NCBI RefSeq assembly: GCF_016412875.1
Contig: NZ_JAEKPD010000002.1
Coordinates: 1 to 64,000 of the forward strand
DNA from: Palleronia pontilimi
GTDB lineage: Bacteria; Pseudomonadota; Alphaproteobacteria; Rhodobacterales; Rhodobacteraceae
Reading direction: 5' to 3'
Length of the DNA: 64,000 bases
Part shown: in pieces, positions 8,235 to 17,969 of the stretch
Numbering within the stretch: the first letter of the stretch is position 1
Layout: each line of letters opens with the position of its first letter
The notes under the pieces: generated by a model
What the model was told of the DNA's origin: nothing
The model's input: the letters and a program-made list of their open reading frames with translations, nothing else
Database searches by the model: none
Program-made: the position numbers and the translations under genes

Positions 8235-9401
8235 ATGCCCGTCCTGAACCGTATCGCCGCCTTTGCCGACGACATGGCCAAGTGGCGCCAGCATCTGCAC
8301 CGCAACCCCGAGCTGGGATTCGACTGCCACCGCACCGCGCAATTCGTGGTCGAACGGCTGCGCGAGATGGGCGTGGACGAGCTGCACGAAGGCATCGCGC
8401 AGACCGGCGTCGTGGCCCTCATCAACGGGCAGGGCGCGGGACCCACGATCGGGCTGCGCGCCGACATGGACGCGCTGCCCATGCCCGACAAGTCGGGCGC
8501 GGACCACGCGTCCAGCGTGCCGGGCCGGGCCCATGCCTGCGGCCATGACGGGCACACCGCGATGCTGCTGGGCGCCGCGCGCTACCTGGCCGAGACGCGC
8601 AATTTCTCGGGCCGCGCGGCGCTGCTGTTCCAGCCCGCCGAAGAAGGCGGCGGCGGCGGCCGCGTCATGGTCGAGGAAGGCGTGATGGAGCGCTTCGACA
8701 TCGCCGAGGTCTATGCCCTGCACAACGCGCCCCAGTACCCGTTCGGCCATTTCCTGACGGCGCCGGGTCCGATCATGGCGGCGGTGGACGAGTTCGAGAT
8801 CACCATCACCGGCAAGGGCGGCCACGCGGCGCATCCCGACGGCTGCGTCGATCCGATCCCCGCGGCGCTGGCGCTGGCCCAGGGCTTCGACACCATCGTG
8901 TCGCGCAACGCCGATCCCATCGACCGGCTGGTGGTGTCGGTGACCCAGGTTCACGCGGGCACGGCCTTCAACGTGGTGCCAGGCGACGCGCGTGTCAGCG
9001 GCACCGTGCGGACCTTCACGCCGCAGATGCGCGACATGGCCGAGCACCGGATCCGCGAGATCGGCGCGGGCATCGCCACCATGTTCGGGGTCGAGGTCCA
9101 CGTGGACTACACCCGCGACTACCCCGCCACCGTGAACCACGCGCGCGAAGCGGCGCTGGCGGCGGACGTGGCGGCCGACGTGGTGGGCGAGGCGCATGTG
9201 GTGCGCGACAGCAAGCCCAGCATGGGGGCCGAGGATTTCGCCTACATGCTGGAAGCCCGGCCCGGCGCCTACCTGAACCTGGGCTCGGGCGGCGGGCCCA
9301 TGTGCCACAACCCGGCTTTCGATTTCAACGACCGGATCTCGCCCATCGGGGCAAGTTTCTTCGCCCGGCTGGTCGAAATGCGCCAGCCCGCTACGTCGTA
9401 G
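8235..9401 (+). CDS. M20 family metallo-amidohydrolase (hippurate hydrolase / N-acyl-amino-acid amidohydrolase type)
   Basis: The 388-residue protein has the M20D hallmarks: RQHLHRNPELGFD at the N-terminus, GLRADMDALPM, the metal-binding HACGHDGHTAM, FQPAEEGGGGG with the catalytic/ligand glutamates, and GKGGHAAHPD in the dimerisation domain. It likely cleaves N-acyl or N-aroyl amino acids in the cytoplasm; no signal peptide is seen. The ATG at 8235 is chosen over upstream TTG because GGAG stands seven bases before it. Exact substrate cannot be told from sequence. Confidence 0.9.
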   Translation: MPVLNRIAAFADDMAKWRQHLHRNPELGFDCHRTAQFVVERLREMGVDELHEGIAQTGVVALINGQGAGPTIGLRADMDALPMPDKSGADHASSVPGRAHACGHDGHTAMLLGAARYLAETRNFSGRAALLFQPAEEGGGGGRVMVEEGVMERFDIAEVYALHNAPQYPFGHFLTAPGPIMAAVDEFEITITGKGGHAAHPDGCVDPIPAALALAQGFDTIVSRNADPIDRLVVSVTQVHAGTAFNVVPGDARVSGTVRTFTPQMRDMAEHRIREIGAGIATMFGVEVHVDYTRDYPATVNHAREAALAADVAADVVGEAHVVRDSKPSMGAEDFAYMLEARPGAYLNLGSGGGPMCHNPAFDFNDRISPIGASFFARLVEMRQPATS

Positions 9402-9423
9402 GCCTTGGTATAGGGGCGCTGGG

Positions 9424-9843
9424 ATGAAATGGATCATTGGGATCGTGGCGGCCGCCGCCGTCGTGGTCATCGCCCTGGGCATCTGGGTGCGCCTGAAACC
9501 GGTGCCGGACAGCGCGCTGGCGTTTCCGGAAGTGACGCAAGGGGTCGGCGATTACCCGTCGCAGGGCGGCTTCGTCGCGGTGCGCACGCCCGACGACACG
9601 CAAGCGGCGCTCGCCCGGCTGCTGGACGCGGCGCGCGCCACGCCGCGCACCGACATCGTGTCGCAGGGCGACGACCGTTTCGTGGCCATCACGCGCTCGC
9701 TGGTCTTCGGCTTTCCCGACGTGGCCCATGTCTGGGCCGAGGGCGACCGGGTGATCGTGCAAAGCCACCTGGTCATCGGCAAGGGCGACGCGGGCGTGAA
9801 CGCGGCCAAGGTGCGCGGCTGGCTCGAGCGCGCGGGCCTTTAG
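9424..9843 (+). CDS. DUF1499 family membrane-anchored protein
   Basis: The 139-residue product starts with one hydrophobic segment (residues 2-22) and continues as a small soluble domain with ITRSLVFGFPDVAHVW and GKGDAGVNAAKV, the conserved pattern of DUF1499 proteins. The function of the family is unknown. The short gap to the amidohydrolase (22 nt) suggests co-transcription. Confidence 0.8.
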   Translation: MKWIIGIVAAAAVVVIALGIWVRLKPVPDSALAFPEVTQGVGDYPSQGGFVAVRTPDDTQAALARLLDAARATPRTDIVSQGDDRFVAITRSLVFGFPDVAHVWAEGDRVIVQSHLVIGKGDAGVNAAKVRGWLERAGL

Positions 9844-9884
9844 CCGCTTGACGCTGCGGCCCGTTTCAAGGGATGACGCAGCCC

Positions 9885-10934
9885 ATGGTTCCCCTTGATC
9901 GCCTTCAGCAAATCACCGAGCGGTTCGAATATGTCGAAGCCGCCATGTCGCAAAGCGGCGCCGACATCGCCGCCCTGGGCCGCGAATACGCCGAGTTGCG
10001 CCCGGTGGTGGCCGAGATCCACGAATATCGCGCGCTTCTGAAGGGCATCGCCGAGGCGGAAGCCATGCTCGACGATCCCGAACTGCGCGAGCTGGCCGAA
10101 GAAGAGCTGCCGCTGCTGCGCGCCCGCCTGCCGCAGGTCGAAGAAAAGCTGCGCCTGTCGCTGCTGCCCAAGGACGCCGCCGACGCGCGGCCCGCGATCC
10201 TGGAAATCCGCCCCGGCACCGGCGGCGACGAGGCGTCGCTTTTCGCCATGGACCTGATGCGCATGTACCAGCGCTTCGCGGAATCCCAGGGCTGGAAATT
10301 CAACATCGTCGAGATGCAGGAAACCGAGTTGGGCGGGCTGAAGGAACTGGTCGCCAACGTCGAGGGCGAAGGCGTCTTCGCCAAGCTGAAATTCGAATCG
10401 GGCGTGCACCGCGTGCAGCGGGTCCCGAGCACCGAATCCGGCGGCCGCATCCATACCTCCGCGGCCACCGTGGCGGTCCTGCCCGAGGCCGAGGACGTGG
10501 ACATCCAGATCGAACCCGGCGACATCCGCATCGACACCATGCGCGCCTCGGGGGCGGGCGGCCAGCACGTCAACACCACCGACAGCGCGGTGCGCATCAC
10601 CCATATCCCGTCCGGCATCGTGGTCGTGTCGTCCGAGAAATCCCAGCACCGCAACCGCGAGATCGCCATGCAGGTGCTGCGCGCGAGGCTCTACGACGCC
10701 GAACGCCAGCGGATCGACGCCGAACGCTCGGGCGACCGCAAAAGCCAGGTGGGCTCGGGCGACCGGTCCGAGCGGATCCGCACCTACAACTTCCCGCAAG
10801 GTCGCCTGACCGATCACCGGATCAACCTGACGCTCTACAAGCTCGACCAGGTCATGCAGGGCGATCTCGGCGACGTGGTGGATGCGCTCATCGCCGAAGA
10901 CCAGGCCACGCGGCTGGCCGAGATCGACGGATGA
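9885..10934 (+). CDS. prfA: Peptide chain release factor 1
   Basis: The 349-residue protein recognises UAA/UAG stop codons and triggers peptide release. The universal GGQ motif is at residues 225-227 (GAGGQHVN), preceded by the stop-codon recognition region [14 protein letters not shown]. The start at 9885 (MVPLDRLQQ) fits family N-termini and lies downstream of AAGGG; an ATG at 9873 abuts that AAGGG and is less likely. The next gene, prmC, overlaps by four bases and modifies this protein's GGQ glutamine. Confidence 0.97.
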   Translation: MVPLDRLQQITERFEYVEAAMSQSGADIAALGREYAELRPVVAEIHEYRALLKGIAEAEAMLDDPELRELAEEELPLLRARLPQVEEKLRLSLLPKDAADARPAILEIRPGTGGDEASLFAMDLMRMYQRFAESQGWKFNIVEMQETELGGLKELVANVEGEGVFAKLKFESGVHRVQRVPSTESGGRIHTSAATVAVLPEAEDVDIQIEPGDIRIDTMRASGAGGQHVNTTDSAVRITHIPSGIVVVSSEKSQHRNREIAMQVLRARLYDAERQRIDAERSGDRKSQVGSGDRSERIRTYNFPQGRLTDHRINLTLYKLDQVMQGDLGDVVDALIAEDQATRLAEIDG

Positions 10935-11782
10935 CCGACACCCACGCGCCGCGCACCGGGCGCGATGCGTTGGCCGCGGGGGTCGCCCGGCTCCGGCGCG
11001 CGGGCATCCCCACGCCCGAACGCGATGCGCGCCTGCTCATGGCGGCGGCCTGCGACACCGATCCCGGGCTGCTGGTCGCGCGGCTGCCCGACCCGCTGGA
11101 CCCGGCGACGGGCGACCGGTTCGACCGCTTCATCCTGGCGCGATGCGACCGCGAACCGGTCTCCCGCATCCTGGGTCGGCGGGAATTCTGGGGGCGCCTG
11201 TTCCGCGTCACACCCGCCGTGCTCGATCCCCGGCCCGAGACGGAAAGCCTGGTCGAGCTTGCGCTCGCCGAACCCTTCGACAGCGTGCTCGACCTCGGCA
11301 CCGGGTCGGGCTGCATCGCTCTGACGCTTCTGGCCGAACGGCCCCGCGCTCGCGCCACCGCCACCGACCTGTCGCCCGACGCGCTGCAGACCGCGTCGGC
11401 GAACGCGGCGCTTTTGGGGGTCGAGGACCGCGTCCGGTTCGAGCGGTCCGACTGGTTCGACGCGGTCCAGGGCCGTTTCGATCTGATCGTGTCGAACCCG
11501 CCCTATATCCACCCGCGCGAGCGGGGCGACCTGGCACCGGAAGTGGTGCGCTTCGATCCGGATCTTGCGCTCTTCGACACCGAAGACGGGCTGTCGGCCT
11601 ATCGCCGCATCGCGGCCGGTGCGCGGTCCCACCTGGCTCCGGATGGCCGCCTGCTGGTCGAGATCGGCTGGCAGCAGCGCGACGCCGTGATCGCGATTTT
11701 CAGGTCCGCGGGCCTTGCGCAGGTCGCCTGCCATACCGATCTTGGAGGCAGGGATCGTGTGATTTCCGCCCGACTGGCGTGA
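10931..11782 (+). CDS. prmC: Release factor glutamine N5-methyltransferase
   Basis: The 283-residue S-adenosylmethionine-dependent methyltransferase carries the SAM motif [12 protein letters not shown] and the amide-methylating NPPY at residues 189-192. It methylates the GGQ glutamine of release factors 1 and 2, raising termination efficiency. Its ATG overlaps the prfA stop (ATGA), indicating translational coupling with its substrate. Confidence 0.95.
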   Translation: MTDTHAPRTGRDALAAGVARLRRAGIPTPERDARLLMAAACDTDPGLLVARLPDPLDPATGDRFDRFILARCDREPVSRILGRREFWGRLFRVTPAVLDPRPETESLVELALAEPFDSVLDLGTGSGCIALTLLAERPRARATATDLSPDALQTASANAALLGVEDRVRFERSDWFDAVQGRFDLIVSNPPYIHPRERGDLAPEVVRFDPDLALFDTEDGLSAYRRIAAGARSHLAPDGRLLVEIGWQQRDAVIAIFRSAGLAQVACHTDLGGRDRVISARLA

Positions 11783-11988
11783 AAACGCTCGATTATCGAA
11801 CAGATTGCGGCGAATCGGGTTGTCAACGAACCGATTGCGTGGTCTGACATTGCGCACAGCGGCGGGACATCGACATTGTCCCCCTGTTATCGCCAGAACA
11901 TCGACGCCAAGGGCCCCCTTCCGCAACAGGCGGATCATCAAGACAACGGGCTGGCGCGTGTCACGAACAAGGCCGGAACCTCTTTCAC
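11783..11988. other. Intergenic region between prmC and DUF4167 gene
   Basis: This 206-nt gap holds no gene. It contains an inverted repeat AATCGG (11813-11818) / CCGATT (11831-11836) around GTTGTCAAC and is less GC-rich than its surroundings, so it probably carries the promoter of the following gene. Confidence 0.35.
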
Positions 11989-12630
11989 ATGCGATCTTCG
12001 AACAAACGCTCGCGGAACAAGAACAACCGCAATCGTCCGTCGGGCGGTAGTATCATCAATCGTGTCTTCGACAGCTCGGGACCCGAGGGCAAGGTGCGCG
12101 GCACCCCCCAGCAGATCATCGACAAGTACAACCAGCTGACCCGCGACGCGCAGCTTTCGGGCGACCGGGTCAACGCGGAAAACTTCGCCCAGCACGCCGA
12201 GCACTACACCCGGATGCTGGCCGAGGCGCAGCGCGAGATCGACCAGAAACGCGAGCAGCAGGAGCAGCAGAACCAGCCGCGCCAACAGCAGAACAACGAC
12301 CCGCGCCAGCAGAACGAGCCGCGCGGCGACGACGGCGGACAGCAGGGCGGCAACCAGCCGTCGGGCGATGCGCAGCAGGGCGGCGGCGATCAGCCGCAGC
12401 CCGCCCAGGCCGATGGTGGCGCTTCGAACGAGCAGCCCCGCAAGCCGCGCAACCGGCGCAAGCCCGCGCCGCCCAGCGACGTGATCGACACCAAGGATGG
12501 AGACAGCTCGGGCCTGGTCGAGACGCCCGAGAACGCGCCCAAGCCGCGCCGGACGCGCAAGCCGAAGGCCGAGGCTCAGGGCGGCGATGCGCAGAATCCG
12601 GATGACGGCAAGAACGCCGCCGCCGAGTAG
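11989..12630 (+). CDS. DUF4167 domain-containing protein, disordered
   Basis: The 213-residue product begins with a basic Arg/Asn-rich tail (MRSSNKRSRNKNNRNR), then the conserved DUF4167 core (residues ~17-75: IINRVFDSSGPEGKVRGTPQ, YNQLTRDAQLSGDRVNAENF, AQHAEHY). The rest is a long Gln/Pro/Lys-rich disordered region. Alphaproteobacteria commonly carry this gene next to prmC. The basic, low-complexity composition suggests nucleic-acid or ribosome association, but no function is established. A strong terminator follows. Confidence 0.85.
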   Translation: MRSSNKRSRNKNNRNRPSGGSIINRVFDSSGPEGKVRGTPQQIIDKYNQLTRDAQLSGDRVNAENFAQHAEHYTRMLAEAQREIDQKREQQEQQNQPRQQQNNDPRQQNEPRGDDGGQQGGNQPSGDAQQGGGDQPQPAQADGGASNEQPRKPRNRRKPAPPSDVIDTKDGDSSGLVETPENAPKPRRTRKPKAEAQGGDAQNPDDGKNAAAE

Positions 12631-12652
12631 CATCTTTTCAACCGACGGATCC

Positions 12653-12682
12653 AACGGCGCGCCCTGACCGGCGCGCCGTTTT
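12653..12682 (+). terminator. Rho-independent terminator after DUF4167 gene
   Basis: An 11-bp perfect stem (AACGGCGCGCC / GGCGCGCCGTT) closes a six-base loop and runs into a short T run. It ends the plus-strand transcription unit just before the convergent rsmA stop at 12688. Confidence 0.8.
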
Positions 12683-12687
12683 CCGTT

Positions 12688-13524
12688 TCATCCCAGCGAC
12701 CTGGCGATCGCGCAGAATTCTTCCAGCGACAGCTCTTCGGCGCGGCGGGTGGGCGCGATGCCCAGGCCCTCGAGCCGCGACACGATCTGCGGATCGAGCC
12801 CTTTCAGCGATGCGCGCAGCATCTTGCGGCGCTGGTTGAAGGCGGCGGCCGTGACGCGGAACAGCGTGGGCGCGGGCGCCGGGAAGCGCGGCTCCGGCAG
12901 GGCGGTCAGGTGAACCACGGCCGAGCGGATCTTCGGCGGCGGCGTGAAGGCTTCGGGCGGCAGCTCCATCACGATGCGCGCGTCGCTGCGCCATTGCGAC
13001 AGGATCGCCAGCCGCCCGTAGGCCTTGCTGCCCGGCCCCGCGACGATGCGCTGGGCGACTTCCTTCTGGAACATCAGCGTGAGCGAGGTCCAGAAGGGCG
13101 GCCAGTGCACGGGATCGAGCCAGCGGGTCAGAAGCTCGGTGCCCACGTTGTAGGGCAGGTTGGCGACAACCCGGATCGGCGGCGTCAGATGCGCGGTCGG
13201 ATTGAGCTGCAGCGCGTCGGCGTTCAGGATATCCAGGCGCCCGGGATAAGCGTCTGCGATCTGGGCCAGCGCGGGCAGGCAGCGGGCATCCTTTTCCACC
13301 GCCAGCACCCGGCGCGCGCCTTCGGCCAGCAGCCCGCGGGTCAAACCGCCCGGACCGGGGCCGATTTCCAGCACGTCGCACCGGGTCAGATCGCCCGCCT
13401 GCCGCGCGATCTTGGCCGTCAGGTTCAGATCCAGCAAGAAGTTCTGGCCCAGCGATTTCTTGGCGCTGAGCCCGTGTTCCGCGATGACGGCGCGCAGGGG
13501 CGGCAGGGTGTCGATGGCGCTCAT
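12688..13524 (-). CDS. rsmA: 16S rRNA dimethyladenosine transferase
   Basis: The 278-residue KsgA/RsmA protein dimethylates the two adjacent adenines in the 3' terminal helix of 16S rRNA during 30S maturation. It shows KSLGQNFL at the N-terminus, the SAM motif [15 protein letters not shown], the catalytic NLPYN and KIRSAVVHL in the C-terminal part. It is the last gene of the minus-strand lpt-surA-pdxA unit, 73 nt after pdxA. Confidence 0.96.
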   Translation of the reverse strand: MSAIDTLPPLRAVIAEHGLSAKKSLGQNFLLDLNLTAKIARQAGDLTRCDVLEIGPGPGGLTRGLLAEGARRVLAVEKDARCLPALAQIADAYPGRLDILNADALQLNPTAHLTPPIRVVANLPYNVGTELLTRWLDPVHWPPFWTSLTLMFQKEVAQRIVAGPGSKAYGRLAILSQWRSDARIVMELPPEAFTPPPKIRSAVVHLTALPEPRFPAPAPTLFRVTAAAFNQRRKMLRASLKGLDPQIVSRLEGLGIAPTRRAEELSLEEFCAIARSLG

Positions 13525-13597
13525 GGCCGGGATCGGCGAGGGGCGCGGCCCCGAGCGGCCCTGCCGAGCCCCCGGGGCATGTGGCGAACAGGGACGA

Positions 13598-14566
13598 TCA
13601 TGCGCGGCGTCGGGCCATGTCGGCGGCCATCCTGAGGGCGGCGATCAGCGACGTGGGATCGGCCGTGCCGGTGCCCGCGATGTCGAAGGCCGTGCCGTGG
13701 TCGGGCGACGTGCGGATGAAGGGCAGGCCCAGCGTGACGTTGACGCCGCCCGCGAAGTCGATGGTCTTGATCGGGATCAGCGCCTGGTCGTGATACATGG
13801 CGATGGCCGCGTCGTAGCGGGCGCGGGCGGCGGCGTGGAACAGCGTGTCGGCCGAGGCGGGGCCGCGCAGGTCCATCCCTTCGGCCGACAGGCGCGCGAT
13901 GACCGGCGCGATCACGTCCGCGTCCTCGGACCCCATGGCGCCGCCTTCGCCCGCGTGGGGATTGAGCCCGGTCACCGCGATCCGGGGGGCCGGGATCCCG
14001 AAATCGCGGATCAGGGCGGCGTGTGTGATGCGGATGGTGCGCTCAAGCAGATCGGGGGTCAGCGCTCGGGGCACGGCGCTTATGGGGATGTGGATCGTGG
14101 TGGGCACCACGCGCAGCGCGTCGCAGGCCAGCATCATCACCACGTGGTCCACGCCCGCCAGTGCGGCCAGGTATTCGGTATGGCCGGGATAGGCGAAATG
14201 CGCGCCGTCGATCAGCGCCTTCTTGTGGATGGGCGCGGTGCACAGCGCCGACGCGGCGCCCGATCGCACCAGGTCCACGCCGCGGGAGATGACGTCGATC
14301 ACGCCCTTCGCGTTGGCCGGATCGGGTTTGCCCGGGGTGGCGGGCGCGTCGAACCCATGGGGCAGGACGGGCAGGCCGGTGGCCGTGGCCATGGCCGCAT
14401 CGCGCGGATCGTCGAGCAGGACGGTGGGTGTGCCGCCCGGCAGGTGTCCCGGATCGCCGATCCAGAAGAACGGCAGAGCGGGGCCGAGCGTACGCCAGGC
14501 GGCCACCGCGATTTCCGGGCCCACGCCCGCGGGCTCGCCACAGGACAGCGCGACCGCCGCGCTCAT
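13598..14566 (-). CDS. pdxA: 4-hydroxythreonine-4-phosphate dehydrogenase
   Basis: The 322-residue enzyme acts in DXP-dependent pyridoxal phosphate synthesis. It oxidises 4-phosphohydroxy-threonine, which decarboxylates before condensation by PdxJ. Family motifs are [12 protein letters not shown] at the N-terminus, APIHKKAL, the metal-ligand [28 protein letters not shown] and [13 protein letters not shown]. Its ATG overlaps the surA stop by the ATGA arrangement, so it is translated from the same message. Confidence 0.96.
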   Translation of the reverse strand: MSAAVALSCGEPAGVGPEIAVAAWRTLGPALPFFWIGDPGHLPGGTPTVLLDDPRDAAMATATGLPVLPHGFDAPATPGKPDPANAKGVIDVISRGVDLVRSGAASALCTAPIHKKALIDGAHFAYPGHTEYLAALAGVDHVVMMLACDALRVVPTTIHIPISAVPRALTPDLLERTIRITHAALIRDFGIPAPRIAVTGLNPHAGEGGAMGSEDADVIAPVIARLSAEGMDLRGPASADTLFHAAARARYDAAIAMYHDQALIPIKTIDFAGGVNVTLGLPFIRTSPDHGTAFDIAGTGTADPTSLIAALRMAADMARRRA

Positions 14567-15786
14567 GGATAGGTGATGGTGGCGTTCGCCCTCAACTCGG
14601 CCAGGTAGGCCTCGGCGACCCGTCCGATGCGCTGTTGCACCAGCGCGTTGCGCACGGCGGGGCGGTCGGCCTGCTCGATCTCGTCTTCGGTCTTGTAGAA
14701 CCGCTCGCACAGCATGAGATAGACCAGCGTCTGCCCCTCCGCGCGGGTCAGCGCGATGGACACCTCGTTCGCGTCCAGCTTGGCCAGCTCCAGCGCCACG
14801 TCCGCGGGAATGGCGCCCGGCGCCAGCGTGTCGCGCTGCAGACGCTCCGCGGGCAGGCCCTGGGCGATGCCGTAAAGATCGTCGCAGGTCTGCACGTCGG
14901 CATTCAGGCGCGCCGCGGTGGCCAGCGCTTCGGGACTGCGGCCACCGGGAATGTAGAAGGCGGCGTAATCTATCGCCTGGATCTGGGCCTGGGGCTGGGT
15001 TTCCTCCAGCGCGCGCAATTGGAAGAAGGCCAGCGCGTTCGGGACCGAGATCGGGTCGGTGACCTGGCCGGGCTGCAGGGCGCGAATGGCGGTGGCGATG
15101 GGCCCGGGCAGGTTCGACAGCTCCAGCCATTCAAGCCGACCGCCCCGCTCGCGCGAGGGCGAGGCCGAATATTGCCGCGCGGCGGCGGCGAAGCCGGGCA
15201 GGGTGTTGATGGCGCTGATGCGCGGCGCAAGCGACTGGGACCGGGCCGCGTTCTGGGGCGTGTTGGCGGGCAGGATGATTTCGCTCAGCAGCACGCGCAG
15301 GCCGGGCTCGGGGCGGGCGCGGATCCGCTCTTCCACGTCGTCCTCGGTGATCGTCAGCGCCTGCGGGCCGAACCGATCGCGCACGATCTGGCGCCAGGCG
15401 GTGCCCGCGCGGACGAAATCCTGGAAGGTCGAGACATCGACCCCGTCCGCCGCCAGGACCTGCACGAATTCCGCCCCGGTCAGGTCGGTGCGCCCGGCGA
15501 ATTCGTCCATCCCTTCAAGCACTTGCTGGTCGGTGATGCGGATGCCCATGCGCTTGGCTTCGGCCATCTGCAGGCGCTCGTTGATCAGCGCCTCCAGCGC
15601 CTCTTCGCGCGGATCGCCGGGCGCACGGAACAGCGTCAGCAGCCGCGCGCGCTGGTCCAGCTCGAACTGGGTGATGACACTGCCGTTCACGCGGACCACG
15701 GGCGCGAACATGTTCTGCGCCTGCAGGGCCGGTGCCGCGAGGCAGGCAAGGCAAAGGATCGTCAGAAGTCTGGCGAGGTAGGTCAT
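14563..15786 (-). CDS. surA: SurA-type periplasmic peptidyl-prolyl isomerase / chaperone
   Basis: The 407-residue product has a signal peptide (residues 1-23, ending ALQAQ), a SurA N-terminal domain (VVRVNGSVITQFELDQRARLL and EALINERL) and a single parvulin-like domain near residues 150-260 (EILLPAN-like strand, ARQYSASPSRERGG). It escorts outer-membrane proteins, including the LptD encoded immediately upstream, to the assembly machinery. The ATG at 15786 is chosen; a start at 15828 would add 14 residues before the signal peptide. Confidence 0.9.
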   Translation of the reverse strand: MTYLARLLTILCLACLAAPALQAQNMFAPVVRVNGSVITQFELDQRARLLTLFRAPGDPREEALEALINERLQMAEAKRMGIRITDQQVLEGMDEFAGRTDLTGAEFVQVLAADGVDVSTFQDFVRAGTAWRQIVRDRFGPQALTITEDDVEERIRARPEPGLRVLLSEIILPANTPQNAARSQSLAPRISAINTLPGFAAAARQYSASPSRERGGRLEWLELSNLPGPIATAIRALQPGQVTDPISVPNALAFFQLRALEETQPQAQIQAIDYAAFYIPGGRSPEALATAARLNADVQTCDDLYGIAQGLPAERLQRDTLAPGAIPADVALELAKLDANEVSIALTRAEGQTLVYLMLCERFYKTEDEIEQADRPAVRNALVQQRIGRVAEAYLAELRANATITYP

Positions 15787-15829
15787 GGGGCGCGGGCTTC
15801 CGTCATCGGTGCAATTCAGCACGGTCATA

Positions 15830-17968
15830 TCATCCCTTGCAGGTTTTGCGATAGCTCGCGTCGCGCTGGCCGCCGCCGAAGCCGACAAGCGAGACGCCGA
15901 ATCCGAACTCGGTCGACGGGTCGACCCTGGCGGATTCGGTGAAGCGGCGCGACACCGACAGATCGACGGTGATGCATTCCGAGCGGTATTCCAGGCCCAG
16001 ACCGGTGCTCTGGGCTTCGTCCTGGTCGAAATCGTAGCGGGTGTTGAACTTGCCGATCCAGTGGCGCGACAGGCGCAGGCTGCTGTCCAGGGTCAATTCG
16101 TGGGTGTCGCGGGGGCGGTTCTCGAACGGCTCACCATTGAGAAAGACGTAGGTCGCGTCCAGCGTCAGCCGGTCGCCGGTATAGCCCATCCGCGCCTCGT
16201 TCTTGGTGATGACCAGCTGGTCGTCGAACAGCGCGCGGGCCGTGATCGAGAAGCGATCGCCCAGGCGCAGCTGCGCCGCGGCCAGCCAGTCCGACCGGCG
16301 GCCCGACAGGCCCGAGCTTCCGGTGAAGCCGCCGAAGACCGGTTCGTCGGGGTCGATGTCGTTGAGCGCGTCGTCGCGCAGCACGCGGCCGCCCACGGCG
16401 CCCAGCGTCCAGCCCGACGGATCCGTGCGCGTGTAGCGCAGCCCCAGGTTGGCGCGCAGGCCCGTCTCGATCCGATCCCGGCCCGGAAACCGGCTGAGCG
16501 CGAACAGGTTGCCCTCGTCGAACTCGACCAGGATGCTGTCCTCGTTGGGAACCGCGCTGCCGGACACGTCCGACCAGGCCAGTTGCACGACCGGCTCGAG
16601 CAGGTGGCGCACGCCGCCCGCGCCGCTGCGTTGCATGGGCAGGCGCAGCGTGGCTTCCACGTGGGGCGACACTCGCTCGGTGATGTCGTCGAAGCGGCTG
16701 TCGTCCTTGGTGAAGAACAGATCGCCCGACACCCCGGCCCGCGCGTCGCCGACCAGGCCCGACGGCAGGATCCAGCCGCGCCGGTATTCCGCCGACAGGC
16801 CCACGCGCGACGTGTCCCTGCCGTCCTGGTCGGCGGACGATTCGCGGGCCAGGGCGGCCAGGTTGGCCCCGAAGACCAACTCCCCCGCACCCAGCGGCAC
16901 GCGGCGTTCGTAATCCACCGTGCCGTAATAGCGCGGAAGCTGCTCCTCGATCGCGAATTCGGCGTCGCGCAGGGTGTCGAAGCCGACGAGGCTGGCGTTG
17001 AACAGGTCCTTGTCGCGCGCCCGGAACACCCGCACGCCGGTTTCCAGCCGGTCCTGGTCCGAATAGCCGTAATCGATCAGATAGGCCTCGTCGGACAGCA
17101 GCTCGAGGTCGAATTCCAGCTTGAAGTCCCGCGGCAGGTCGAACGCACCGCGTCCGAACAGGTAATAGCGCGACACGTCGGGCAGCAGGTCGTCATTGGT
17201 GAACGCGCCGTCGAACTGGACCCGGCCGTTGCGGAACACCTGGCGGTATCGCCCCTCCAGCGTCGTGGTCGAGCCCGAAAGATAGGGCGTCAGCGTCAGA
17301 TCCGCCCGCCGCCCGATGGCGATGAAATAGGGCAGCTTGATCCCGGTGCCCAGCTGCGACGTGGTGCGGACGCGCGGAATAAGCAGCCCCGTGGCGCGGT
17401 CGCGGGTGCTGTCGGGCAGGCGCAGGCGCGGGAAATAGGCGATGGGAAGGCCCAGCACGCGGAACGTGGCGTTCTCGAAATACAGCTGCCGCTCTTGTTC
17501 GTCGTGGATCACCCGGCGCGCGCGGATCTCCCAGGTGGGCGTGGGGTTGTTCGCGCAGATCTCGCAGGACGACGCGACCGTGTTGTCGAGCTGGGTATAG
17601 CGCCCGCCCACCCGCGCCAGCTGCGTGGCGGCCAGCTGCAGCTGCTGGTCCAGCACCATGCGAGCCGATTGCAGGATGCCGTTCTCCAGGTCGGCGTCCA
17701 GCTCGGCCGCGTCCGCCAGCACCAGGATCGCGTCGCCGTCGTCCAGCGTGATCGGGCCCTCGATGAACAGCCTGTCGCTGGGCTGGTCGTAGCGGATCCG
17801 CGATGCGCGCAGGCGCACGCCGTCGTAGAACACCTCGACCCGGCCGGTGGCCACCAGCTGATCGCCACGCTCGACGCTGACCCGGTCGGCCACCAGCGTC
17901 GCAAGCTGCTGCGCGCCGGCGATAAGCGGCGCGCAGCAGATCAGAAGGGCAAGGCAGATTGCGCGCAT
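15830..17968 (-). CDS. lptD: LPS-assembly outer-membrane protein LptD
   Basis: The 712-residue precursor has a signal peptide (MRAICLALLICCAPLIAGA) followed by an OstA/LptA-like beta-jellyroll (residues ~25-150) and a beta-barrel with alternating aromatic strands. It forms the translocon that inserts lipopolysaccharide into the outer leaflet. Cysteines appear in SSCEICANN and near the C-terminus (SECITVDL, RKTCKG), fitting the interdomain disulfides of the family. The start at 17968 lies one base from the lptG stop, so the genes are coupled. Confidence 0.94.
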   Translation of the reverse strand: MRAICLALLICCAPLIAGAQQLATLVADRVSVERGDQLVATGRVEVFYDGVRLRASRIRYDQPSDRLFIEGPITLDDGDAILVLADAAELDADLENGILQSARMVLDQQLQLAATQLARVGGRYTQLDNTVASSCEICANNPTPTWEIRARRVIHDEQERQLYFENATFRVLGLPIAYFPRLRLPDSTRDRATGLLIPRVRTTSQLGTGIKLPYFIAIGRRADLTLTPYLSGSTTTLEGRYRQVFRNGRVQFDGAFTNDDLLPDVSRYYLFGRGAFDLPRDFKLEFDLELLSDEAYLIDYGYSDQDRLETGVRVFRARDKDLFNASLVGFDTLRDAEFAIEEQLPRYYGTVDYERRVPLGAGELVFGANLAALARESSADQDGRDTSRVGLSAEYRRGWILPSGLVGDARAGVSGDLFFTKDDSRFDDITERVSPHVEATLRLPMQRSGAGGVRHLLEPVVQLAWSDVSGSAVPNEDSILVEFDEGNLFALSRFPGRDRIETGLRANLGLRYTRTDPSGWTLGAVGGRVLRDDALNDIDPDEPVFGGFTGSSGLSGRRSDWLAAAQLRLGDRFSITARALFDDQLVITKNEARMGYTGDRLTLDATYVFLNGEPFENRPRDTHELTLDSSLRLSRHWIGKFNTRYDFDQDEAQSTGLGLEYRSECITVDLSVSRRFTESARVDPSTEFGFGVSLVGFGGGQRDASYRKTCKG

Positions 17969-17969
17969 G